7,921 nucleotides of DNA from JBBRLG01 sp038231495 (GTDB taxonomy: Bacteria > Planctomycetota > Planctomycetia > Gemmatales > Gemmataceae), in assembly GCA_038231495.1 (NCBI GenBank), contig JBBRLG010000359.1, positions 1-7,921 on the forward strand. The letters are read 5' to 3'. Numbering within the stretch: position 1 is the stretch's first letter; each line of letters opens with the position of its first letter. A program made the translations under genes and the position numbers. The notes under the pieces were generated by a model. The model did no database searches. It saw only the letters and a program-made list of their open reading frames with translations, and had not been told where the DNA came from. Shown here one piece after another: positions 1-6,181 of this stretch.

Positions 1-266
1 CCCCGGGGTGTTCTCTTTTTTCCGTGGGCGGCGGGGGGGCCGCCTCCCCGCGGGTGCCAACCCCCCCGCGGGGCCCCGCCCCCCCCCGGGCTCGCCAAGG
101 ACAACTATTGGGGGCTATCGCCCCCGGCTCGCCTTGGGATTATCCCTTGCTCGCAAGCCACCAAGCCACCGCGCGATACAAATACCGTTGACGCGCCAGC
201 GCTTACGCCCTCGACGCCAGCCGTCGGGGGTTCTCGCCGTTAACCTTAGCAAAAGTAGCACTTCTC
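1..266. other. GC-homopolymer-rich non-coding leader upstream of the DUF4214 gene
   Basis: I see no convincing gene here. The first ~90 bases are dominated by C and G runs, for example seven C at 61-67 and nine C around 79-87, with CCCCGCGGG at 46-54 and a related CCCGCGGGG at 65-73. A nested hairpin follows at 95-137 (separate entry). Bases 138-266 are of more ordinary composition and should hold the promoter of the gene at 267, but I cannot pick a convincing -35/-10 pair. No strong Shine-Dalgarno sequence precedes the ATG at 267; the bases before it read AAAAGTAGCACTTCTC. A GTG-started frame from base 8 overlaps the real gene and is proline/arginine-rich, as expected of translated C/G runs. 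Confidence 0.5.
95..137. repeat. Nested hairpin (CCAAGG...CCTTGG around GGGGGC-TATC-GCCCCC)
   Basis: The inner stem GGGGGC (110-115) pairs perfectly with GCCCCC (120-125) over a TATC loop. An outer pair, CCAAGG (95-100) and CCTTGG (132-137), encloses it. It could be a terminator of a gene lying left of the window or a dispersed palindromic repeat. There is no T-run after it, so a classical intrinsic terminator is not supported. Confidence 0.45.
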
Positions 267-2030
267 ATGTTCTCCTGGTTCAAGACTCGCTCCAACCGCG
301 CTCCCATTGGGCAAACCCGCAACAACAAAGTAGTCCGCCGCCCGGTTCAACTCCAGGTGGAGGCGTTGGAAGACCGCTGGGTGCCCAGCCCTATCACCCA
401 CGTCCAGGACATCGGCACCGCCTCCGCGAACGCGCCGGCAGCCTCCCTGAAAATCATTGCGCCAGCTGTCAGCGTTGCGGCGGGCGATACCATCTTCATC
501 GAGGTGGGAACCCATGGTAACTCCCTCGTTTCCGCTGCCGTAGCCGACGCCAAAGGCAACCAATACCGCCAGGATTTGAGCTTCAGTACGAATAATGGCA
601 GTGGCATCTTTACTCAGGACTTCATCTTCTCCGCTCAAGCGGTGACGGCGCTGGCCTCCGGGGACGCCATCACGGTTACCTTCACCGGGACAGCGCCCTA
701 CCAGTCTGCGGCCACCGCCGCGGAGTTCTCCGGCATCGCCGCGACCAGCCCGCTAGACCAAACGCAGAGCGCCACTGGAACTGATCGCACACCGAACTCA
801 AGCCCGACCGCCGACACGACTCAGGCGAAGGAGTTACTCCTTGGCGCCGTCGAGGCGTTCGCCGCCAACAAGCCCGGCTCGCCGCTGACCGTCACCTTCA
901 CCCCGGGCGCGAACTTTTCCACCTTCACCGGCGCGGAAAGCACTCAATCTTTCGGCGTGGCATACCCTAGTATTCAGACCTTGCAAGTCGATCCCGAATT
1001 TCAGATCGTCGCGGCCACGGGCAAATACCAGGCCGACGGCACTTTAGCCGTTAGCGGTCTGGCCTACCTTTCGTCGGCGGCGGGCATTGCCACCTACAAG
1101 GCGTCGGATCAGACTACGCAGTTCAGTGTCACGGCGTCCAACCCGAACCCCGCCGCGGGAGCCTCCTTCAGCGTCACGGTAACTGCCCAGGACGCCGCAC
1201 ACGCCACCGCGACCGGCTACACCGGCACGGTGCATCTGACCAGCGGCGACGGCCAGGCGTCCCTGCCCGCCGACTTTACCTTCACCGCCGCCGACAAGGG
1301 CGTCCACACCTTCACGGGCCTCACCCGCAAGACCGTCGGCGTCCAGACCGTCACCGCTGCCGACGCGAACGCCGCGGCAGGTTACAAGGCCAGCGTCAGC
1401 GTCAACGTGGGCACGCTCAACCAAAAGTTCGTCTCCCGCCTCTACGCCGACCTGCTCGGCCGGCCGGTGGACGCCGACGGCCTGACTTTTTGGTCCAGGG
1501 CGGCGGATGCCGGCACCGACCGCAGCCAAATCGTGTCTCAGATCGAGCAGTCGCCGGAGTATCTGGGCAACCAGGCCAACAAGGCGTTCAACCTGCTGCT
1601 CAAGCGCAACCTGGACGACAACGGCCGCAGCTTCTTCGTCAAGTTCTTGCAAGGCGGCGGCACCGACGAGCAGATGCTCGCGCTGATCGCCGGCTCGCCG
1701 GAATACTTCACGACGCGGGCCAAGGGCGACGCCAACGCCTACGTTCAAAGCATCTTCCAGGACCTGCTAAGCCGGCCGCTGGACGCCAACGGCCAGGCGT
1801 TCTTCACCAAGAGTCTGAGCAACGGCGCGACGCGCGACCAGATCGCAACGGCGATCCTGACCAGCCTGGAATATCGCAAGAACCTGGTGGCGGCGGACTA
1901 TCAGACGGTGCTGCGCCGCGGCCCCGACTTCGGTGCGGTCGATTGGGTGGTCCTGCTGTTGCAAGGCTCGACCGACGAGACGATCACCGCCGGCATCTTC
2001 GCGAGCAGCGAGTACTACAACCGGGCGTGA
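267..2030 (+). CDS. Exported beta-sandwich protein with C-terminal DUF4214 repeats
   Basis: This 587-residue protein is probably extracellular or cell-surface. Residues 1-45 form a basic N-terminus ending in VEALEDRWVPSP, the planctomycete-type export/N-terminal motif (LEDR followed by a short polar stretch). Residues ~48-275 are Ala/Thr/Ser/Gly-rich with alternating beta-strand patterns (SAAVADAKGNQY, EFSGIAATSPLDQT, ATGKYQADGTL), typical of repeated secreted beta-sandwich domains in these bacteria. Residues ~283-382 resemble an Ig/filamin-like domain. Residues ~386-584 carry about four DUF4214-type units of ~45-50 residues, with the signatures LYADLLGRPVDADGLTFW, LLLKRNLDDNGRSFF and IFQDLLSRPLDANGQAFF, each ending near SPEY, SLEY or SSEY. 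The last unit is divergent. DUF4214 is common in surface and matrix proteins but has no assigned activity. The ATG at 267 is chosen because the export motif follows directly, although its ribosome binding site is weak. It ends at TGA 2028-2030. Confidence 0.88.
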   Translation: MFSWFKTRSNRAPIGQTRNNKVVRRPVQLQVEALEDRWVPSPITHVQDIGTASANAPAASLKIIAPAVSVAAGDTIFIEVGTHGNSLVSAAVADAKGNQYRQDLSFSTNNGSGIFTQDFIFSAQAVTALASGDAITVTFTGTAPYQSAATAAEFSGIAATSPLDQTQSATGTDRTPNSSPTADTTQAKELLLGAVEAFAANKPGSPLTVTFTPGANFSTFTGAESTQSFGVAYPSIQTLQVDPEFQIVAATGKYQADGTLAVSGLAYLSSAAGIATYKASDQTTQFSVTASNPNPAAGASFSVTVTAQDAAHATATGYTGTVHLTSGDGQASLPADFTFTAADKGVHTFTGLTRKTVGVQTVTAADANAAAGYKASVSVNVGTLNQKFVSRLYADLLGRPVDADGLTFWSRAADAGTDRSQIVSQIEQSPEYLGNQANKAFNLLLKRNLDDNGRSFFVKFLQGGGTDEQMLALIAGSPEYFTTRAKGDANAYVQSIFQDLLSRPLDANGQAFFTKSLSNGATRDQIATAILTSLEYRKNLVAADYQTVLRRGPDFGAVDWVVLLLQGSTDETITAGIFASSEYYNRA

Positions 2031-2043
2031 CGCTTGAAGTTAA

Positions 2044-2135
2044 ATTCAAAATCACCTCACGCGGAGGCGAAGAGAAATTCAATTGCATTTTCTCCGCGCG
2101 TCCGCGCCTTTGCGTGAGGTGATTTGATTTTGAAT
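2044..2135. repeat. Imperfect ~92-bp palindromic element after the DUF4214 gene
   Basis: The left arm (2044-2062, ATTCAAAATCACCTCACGC) is matched by the reverse complement of 2112-2135, except for a 5-base GATTT duplication in the right arm. The next bases (GGAGGCG on the left, CGCGCCTTTG on the right) pair partly. The centre GAAATTCAATTGCATTTTC is itself a near-palindrome around CAATTG. The element begins 13 bases after the stop codon at 2030, so a transcript would fold into a long stem that could act as a 3' end. The CTCACGC/GCGTGAGG arms look like a dispersed intergenic repeat, which I infer rather than know from one copy. Confidence 0.7.
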
Positions 2136-2208
2136 CTCCCTCGCCGTGCCACAACGGAAGTTAGCGCTCGTAGTGTTGGCGTGGGGCTTGTGGGCAACTC
2201 GGTTAAGC

Positions 2209-2364
2209 GAAAAAGCGGTGGTGACTCCATCGGGCTTCCACCCAGGCAAGCCAGCCACCCATTTTTCCCAGACCACGTATGTTTGCTGCAAACGCCTTGC
2301 CTATCTTACCTATACCAGCCAGGTGACGCTCGGAAGCCGGGCGGAGTCACCACCGAAAAAGCGG
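2209..2364. mobile_element. MITE-like element: ~24-bp terminal inverted repeats inside a 10-bp direct repeat
   Basis: The arm at 2216-2239 (starting CGGTGGTGACTCC, ending GGCTTCC) matches the reverse complement of 2332-2355 at 21 of 24 positions. A perfect 10-bp direct repeat, GAAAAAGCGG, sits at 2209-2218 and 2355-2364, exactly at the outer edges. The core is ~136 bp, too short for a transposase, and I find no convincing protein in it. Perfect flanking direct repeats of this size fit a target-site duplication; 10-12 bp is known for some IS4-family elements. The family assignment is inference. The element ends 16 bases from the stop codon of the nuclease gene on the opposite strand. Confidence 0.65.
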
Positions 2365-2370
2365 ACTGTT

Positions 2371-2383
2371 TAGTATGCTACTA
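2371..2383. other. Small hairpin overlapping the nuclease stop codon
   Basis: TAGTA (2371-2375) and TACTA (2379-2383) form a perfect 5-bp stem over a TGC loop and include the TAG stop codon of the minus-strand nuclease gene. It is too weak to be called a terminator alone. The MITE-like inverted repeat just beyond it could supply a stronger 3' stem. Confidence 0.3.
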
Positions 2384-3472
2384 GAGGTGTATTTTCGCGT
2401 TGATTAGATCTGGGATTTGAGCGCCACTAATGAGGATGCAACCGAGTCTGGAGGCTAGGGACCGGGCATCTGGACTGAAGTAGCTGTTGGTAATAACCAC
2501 ACAGCAATCGCAGCTGTAGTAGCCCTTGCCCGCATGGGCCTGCTGGACGGCATCGTCACCAACGCTACCTTGATACCCTTTGCACTGGACTCCAATCATT
2601 CGTCCCTTGCCAGTAAGAATGAGATCCAGTCCTTGATCACGTGCTTTCTTTGTGCGCTTCACACAATAACCGAGCATTTCAAATACTTCTTGCAAATAGT
2701 CCTCAAATGGGATGCCACGAAGTTCGCGCCAATCCCTGTGCAATAATTGCCATTGCCGGCTCTCGGCGGCACGAATCAGAGCTTCGTACCGTTTTTGTGC
2801 TTTCACAGCATTGGCCTTCAAGGAACAAACGTATTCGAGGTGTTCGTATTCCTGATAGGCATCATCCCAACGCTGTCCAATGGTTTTTGTTTTTTGCACT
2901 GCGTGGACGAGTTCGCGGTCTAGCGTGGATAATTGCACCGATAAAATGCTCAACTCGTCATCAAGATAATTGATTTGCGCTTCAGCTTTCCTCTTGCGGA
3001 GCGAGAACCACACGAGAATGGGGGGAATTGTCAGGCAGGCCGTCATACCAGCAAACATCAGGCCGAAAACCGCATGGGATGCTATCGCACCGGCACAAAG
3101 TCCCAGCAAATTACAGATTACGAGGCCAAGGGTTGTAATCCAAACTGCCCTGGATGGGTCTCTGTAACGCTTCCAAGACGCAAGGTCGATTTCCAATGAG
3201 ACAAGCTGAGTTTGCTGTCGGCAAATCTCCTCTTTAAGAAAATCTCTTTCACCCTTCCACTCTTCGTGTAAGCCCTCCAAATGGTTGACCTTTCTCGCCT
3301 TCTCATCCCTTAACGACTTGTCAATCTCTTCGTAGCCAGTTGCCTTCCAGGCTTCCGACGCGCGCAGCATTTCCGCTTTGGCCTCTTCAACCGATCCCGC
3401 AGCGACTTGGGAGAAATCCTCGATCATGTCAAAGCCTTGGGGGATAATCGTTGTTTGACGGCCGCAAAGCAT
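2381..3472 (-). CDS. Membrane-anchored coiled-coil protein with C-terminal Mrr-type restriction endonuclease domain
   Basis: Numbered from the ATG at 3472 (363 residues). Residues ~51-103 are a charged heptad-like helix. Residues ~110-131 and ~135-157 are two hydrophobic membrane segments separated by a short His-containing turn. They are flanked by basic residues on both sides (WKRYR before, SLRKRK after), so both ends should face the cytoplasm. Residues ~159-241 are a second long coiled coil. Residues ~247-363 match the Mrr_cat fold: IPFEDYLQEVFEMLGY, then DQGLDLIL (D283), then VQCKGY (Q296, K298), giving the D-(E/Q)xK nuclease core, then VVITNSYFSPDAR. Mrr-type domains cleave DNA, often modified or foreign DNA. 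This points to a defence role, which is inference. Start: ATG 3472 has GGAAGGA ten bases upstream. ATG 3427 (MIEDFSQ, with AAGG upstream) is a good alternative; GTG 3499 lies in a hairpin and is unlikely. The gene is clearly AT-richer than its neighbours (23 of 60 G/C at 2641-2700), suggesting transfer. No methylase or partner gene is adjacent. Confidence 0.82.
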   Translation of the reverse strand: MLCGRQTTIIPQGFDMIEDFSQVAAGSVEEAKAEMLRASEAWKATGYEEIDKSLRDEKARKVNHLEGLHEEWKGERDFLKEEICRQQTQLVSLEIDLASWKRYRDPSRAVWITTLGLVICNLLGLCAGAIASHAVFGLMFAGMTACLTIPPILVWFSLRKRKAEAQINYLDDELSILSVQLSTLDRELVHAVQKTKTIGQRWDDAYQEYEHLEYVCSLKANAVKAQKRYEALIRAAESRQWQLLHRDWRELRGIPFEDYLQEVFEMLGYCVKRTKKARDQGLDLILTGKGRMIGVQCKGYQGSVGDDAVQQAHAGKGYYSCDCCVVITNSYFSPDARSLASRLGCILISGAQIPDLINAKIHL

Positions 3473-3498
3473 AAGCCAAATGTCCTTCCAACCACACA

Positions 3499-3537
3499 CC
3501 GGGCACCACTGGCAGCTGGTCCGCCAGTGGAACCCGG
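3499..3537. repeat. Hairpin between the peptidase and nuclease genes
   Basis: CCGGGCACCACTGGC (3499-3513) and GCCAGTGGAACCCGG (3523-3537) pair at 13 of 15 positions over a 9-base loop; the inner CCACTGGC/GCCAGTGG stem is perfect. It begins 24 bases after the stop codon of the minus-strand peptidase and lies 27 bases upstream of the preferred nuclease start. It could limit read-through between them. There is no U-run after the stem, so it is either a factor-assisted stop or an extragenic palindromic repeat. Confidence 0.55.
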
Positions 3538-3560
3538 CGCGATTTGAATTTCCCTTTCCC

Positions 3561-5708
3561 TCACCGCGCCGGCATTTTCATATTCAGGTTCTTGACCAGG
3601 AACGCCCACTGGTCGGCGACCTCCTCAATCGCCTTCGCTGTCGGCTTGCCGGCGCCGTGGCCGGCGCGCGTCTCGATGCGGATCAGCACCGGCGCATCGC
3701 CCTCTTGCATCTCCTGCAGCGCCGCCGCGAACTTGAAGCTGTGGCCCGGCACCACGCGGTCGTCCGTGTCCGCCGTCGTCACCAGCGTTGCCGGGTACTT
3801 GCGCTTGCCGTTCTTCAATAACGCATGGTACGGCGAGTAGGCGTAGAGCGCCGCAAACTCGTCCGCGTTGTCCGACGAGCCGTAGTCGTCCGTCCAGAAG
3901 CGGCCCGCGGTGAACTTGTGAAAGCGCAGCATGTCCATCACGCCGACCGCCGGCAGGCACGCGCCGAACAACTCCGGCCGTTGCGCCAGCACCGCCCCGA
4001 CCAGCAGGCCGCCGTTGCTGCCACCCTGGATCGCCAGCTTGTCGGCGCGGGTGTAGCCCTCTTTCGTCAGGAACTCGGCCGCGGCGATGAAGTCGTCGAA
4101 GACGTTTTGCTTTTTCAGCACCGTGCCCGCCTTGTGCCACTCCTGGCCGTACTCGCCGCCGCCGCGCAGGTTCGCCACCGCCAGCACGCCGCCCATTTCC
4201 AGCCACGCCACGCGCGTCACCGCAAACGTCGGCGTCATCGGAATGTTGAAGCCGCCGTAGCCAAACAGAAGCGTCGGGTGCGCGCCGTCCAGCTTCAACC
4301 CCTTGCGGGCCGTGACGAACAGCGGCACCTTGGTGCCGTCCTTGCTCGTGCAGAAAACCTGCTTGACCTCGTAGTCGTCGGGGTTGAACTTCACATTCGC
4401 CTGGCGGAGCAGCGTACTCTTGCCGGTGAGGAGGTCGTAGCGGTAGACGCGCGGCGGCGTGTTAAAGCTGCTGAACGAATAGAACGTCTCCGTCTCCGCC
4501 CGCCGGCCACCGAAGCCGGCCGCCGTGCCGATGCCCGGCAGGTCCACGTCGCGAACGAACGTGCCGTCCGTCGCGAACAGCTTCACCTGCGTCCGCGCGT
4601 CCTTGAGGTAGTTGGCGACGAACTGGTTGCCGACCAACCCCACGGCACGCAAGTTTTCCTTCGCCTCCGGGACGATTTCTTTCCAGTTGTCGCGCGCGGG
4701 CTTGCGCGTGTCGATCGCGATGAGCCGGCCGCGCGGTGCCTTGAAGTCGGTCTTGAAGTAGAAGACCGGCCCGTCGTTGCCGACGAAGCTGTACTCGTTG
4801 TCGAAATCGTCGATCAGGTCCACCAGCATGGCCAGCGGCTCGGACAGGTCGCGGTAGGTGACCCGGTTGCGGGCGTCGGTGCCCTTGCTCAGGGAGATCA
4901 GCAAATAGCGGCCGTCCTCGCTCGCCGCGCCGCGGACGCCCCAATCCGGGTGGTCGGGCCGCCGGTGGACGACCACGTCCTCGGACTGCGGACTGCCGAC
5001 GCGGTGGTAGCAGAGCAGCATGTTGAACGTGAGCTTTTGGAACTCCTCGCCCGCCTTGGGCGCGGGGTAGCGGCTGTAAAAGAAGCCCTTGCCGTCGTGC
5101 GCCCAGGCAGCGCCGCTGTACTTGACCCATTTCACCTCGTCGGCGAGCGTTTTGGCGGCGGCCACGTCGAGGACCTTCCACGTCTGCCAGTCGGAGCCGG
5201 CCTCGGCGACGCCGTAAGCCAGGTATTTGCCGTCGTCGCTGATCGCGTGGCCGCTCAACGCGATGGTGCCGTCCTTCGACCACTTATTCGGGTCGAGCAG
5301 CACGCGCGGTTCGCTGTCGGGCTTGTCGGACACGTAATAGACCGACTGATTTTGCAGGCCGTCGTTTTTCGAGAAGAAGGTGAGGCCGCCGGCTTTGGAC
5401 GGGACGGAGTATTTCTCGTAGTTCCACAGCTCAGTAAGGCGTTTCTGGATGACTTCGCGTTCGGGAATGGCCTTGAGGTAGTCGAACGTGACCTTGTTTT
5501 CGGCCTCGACCCAATCGGCCACGTCCTTGGATTTGCGCACGTCGTCTTCGAGCCAGCGGAAGGGGTCGGCGACCTTGGTGCCGTGGTAGTCGTCGGACTG
5601 TGCGCCGCGGTTGGTCTTGGGATAAACGAGGTGCGACGGTTCGGCGGCGGGCGCGGCCACGCAAACGACGACCAGAAGGACGGCGATCGCCTGGGGGGTA
5701 AACTTCAT
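3561..5708 (-). CDS. Secreted prolyl oligopeptidase (peptidase family S9A)
   Basis: This 715-residue serine peptidase should cleave short peptides after proline, outside the cytoplasm. Residues 1-22 (MKFTPQAIAVLLVVVCVAAP) form a signal peptide with a basic start, a hydrophobic core and an AA-rich exit near residue 22. Residues ~28-80 carry the family's N-terminal motif (Y-H-G-x-K-V-A-D-P-F-R-W-L-E-D). Residues ~80-430 fit the beta-propeller gate, and the alpha/beta-hydrolase domain follows. The catalytic triad is visible: S564 in QGGSNGGLLVG, D649 in TADTDDRVVPGHS and H684 in TRAGHGAGKPT. The spacing matches porcine prolyl oligopeptidase closely, and the length is normal for the family. The ATG at 5708 is preceded by TAAGGAG with a spacing of about 6 bases, a strong ribosome binding site. 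The gene is GC-rich like the core genome. An acylaminoacyl-peptidase or oligopeptidase B is less likely given the N-terminal motif. Confidence 0.95.
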   Translation of the reverse strand: MKFTPQAIAVLLVVVCVAAPAAEPSHLVYPKTNRGAQSDDYHGTKVADPFRWLEDDVRKSKDVADWVEAENKVTFDYLKAIPEREVIQKRLTELWNYEKYSVPSKAGGLTFFSKNDGLQNQSVYYVSDKPDSEPRVLLDPNKWSKDGTIALSGHAISDDGKYLAYGVAEAGSDWQTWKVLDVAAAKTLADEVKWVKYSGAAWAHDGKGFFYSRYPAPKAGEEFQKLTFNMLLCYHRVGSPQSEDVVVHRRPDHPDWGVRGAASEDGRYLLISLSKGTDARNRVTYRDLSEPLAMLVDLIDDFDNEYSFVGNDGPVFYFKTDFKAPRGRLIAIDTRKPARDNWKEIVPEAKENLRAVGLVGNQFVANYLKDARTQVKLFATDGTFVRDVDLPGIGTAAGFGGRRAETETFYSFSSFNTPPRVYRYDLLTGKSTLLRQANVKFNPDDYEVKQVFCTSKDGTKVPLFVTARKGLKLDGAHPTLLFGYGGFNIPMTPTFAVTRVAWLEMGGVLAVANLRGGGEYGQEWHKAGTVLKKQNVFDDFIAAAEFLTKEGYTRADKLAIQGGSNGGLLVGAVLAQRPELFGACLPAVGVMDMLRFHKFTAGRFWTDDYGSSDNADEFAALYAYSPYHALLKNGKRKYPATLVTTADTDDRVVPGHSFKFAAALQEMQEGDAPVLIRIETRAGHGAGKPTAKAIEEVADQWAFLVKNLNMKMPAR

Positions 5709-5750
5709 GGAATGCTCCTTAGATCGATCCTTTTCGTGCAGTAATCCGTC

Positions 5751-6044
5751 TCATAATTCTTCCGTGTCCCCTCCGGCAATTGTTTGCGGCTGAGACATCG
5801 AGTAAGCGATTAGGTACTTCACCAACCCACGCGCCTTCACGATAAAGTTTAGTCCGCCGCCATCTCCCAGCGCCAACGAACAACTGTTTGCAGCCATCCA
5901 GGAGCCGAGTTTTTCAAGTTTCGCTTGGTCAATTCTATTAGGTCCAACCAGCCAGGCCGACGCAGGTTTTGGCGTGATCTTATCATTTGGAAAGAACCAC
6001 ACCTCGTCGAACCCAAAGAAGATTTGTAACCGTTCACTCCCCCC
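5751..6044 (-). pseudogene. 5'-truncated remnant of a small unidentified gene
   Basis: One open frame on the minus strand runs from inside the inverted-repeat element (in-frame stop TAA at 6047-6045) to TGA at 5753-5751. The encoded protein looks genuine from about position 6026 onward. It reads LQIFFGFDEVWFFPNDK, then ASAWLVGPNRIDQAKLEKLG, then WMAANSCSLALGDGGGLNF, and ends in SQPQTIAGGDTEEL. This is a globular mix of hydrophobic, charged and Gly residues with no repeats. The only ATG/GTG near the front is the GTG at 6002, inside the conserved-looking FDEVWFF stretch and without a clear ribosome binding site. I therefore infer that the N-terminus was lost where the element begins. I do not recognise the family with certainty. 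Composition is AT-rich (26 of 60 G/C at 5881-5940) compared with the peptidase. An intact 83-residue protein from GTG 6002 cannot be excluded. Confidence 0.5.
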
Positions 6045-6148
6045 TTACGACGGGGGGCAGGGGGGGTTAAGCAAGGTTGAAGTACTCGGTCATTGTCTCA
6101 ATTCCACCCCCCCTGCCCCCCTTCGTAAGGGGGGGAGTGAACGGTTAC
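6026..6148. mobile_element. Inverted-repeat (MITE-like) element with ~42-bp C/G-run arms
   Basis: The left arm (6026-6067) starts GTAACCGTTCACTCCCCCC, continues TTACGA and a G6-CA-G7 run, and matches the reverse complement of 6106-6148 with one mismatch and one base of length difference. The outer 12 bp, GTAACCGTTCAC/GTGAACGGTTAC, are perfect. The spacer is only 38 bases and non-coding. No clear target-site duplication is visible outside the arms. The CCCCCCTTACGA...GGGGGGCAGGGGGG layout is typical of dispersed non-autonomous intergenic repeats in large bacterial genomes, but copy number cannot be judged here. It abuts the truncated gene at 5751-6044. Confidence 0.75.
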
Positions 6149-6173
6149 GGATGAATTAGTTCATCCTTCATCC
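6149..6173. repeat. GGATGAA/TTCATCC hairpin plus two tandem TTCATCC heptamers
   Basis: GGATGAA (6149-6155) and TTCATCC (6160-6166) form a perfect 7-bp stem with a 4-base loop, and a second TTCATCC copy follows directly (6167-6173). It lies 8 bases past the stop codon of the secreted-protein gene on the minus strand, so it could form the 3' stem of that transcript. It directly abuts the inverted-repeat element ending at 6148. Confidence 0.5.
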
Positions 6174-6181
6174 TTTCCGAT

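Noticed and set aside
8..520. Open frame from GTG at 8, whose start (VFSFFRGRR) faintly resembles the start at 267 (MFSWFKTRS)
   Set aside because: The translation is Pro/Arg-rich from C/G runs and overlaps the DUF4214 gene in another frame. The resemblance is too short to support a duplication.
1044..1748. Minus-strand open frame of 234 codons inside the DUF4214 gene
   Set aside because: It is low-complexity Arg/Gly/Val-rich and fully antisense to a frame with clear domain repeats.
2124..2384. Two overlapping small open frames across the MITE-like element
   Set aside because: They span both inverted-repeat arms and the direct repeats, have no ribosome binding site and no recognisable protein features.
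3473..3560. Upstream extension of the nuclease frame encoding CQWCPVCGWKD
   Set aside because: It has no ATG or GTG before GTG 3499, and the region is a strong hairpin. Internal ATGs at 3472 or 3427 are better starts.
3825..5744. Long open frame (639 codons) on the + strand opposite the peptidase
   Set aside because: It is an antisense shadow of a GC-rich gene: Arg/Ala/Val-rich translation with no domain, while the minus strand shows signal peptide, ribosome binding site and full catalytic triad.
5849..6037. Alternative minus-strand frame (62 codons) overlapping the gene remnant
   Set aside because: Its translation lacks the globular pattern seen in the FDEVWFF frame and it starts inside the inverted-repeat arm.
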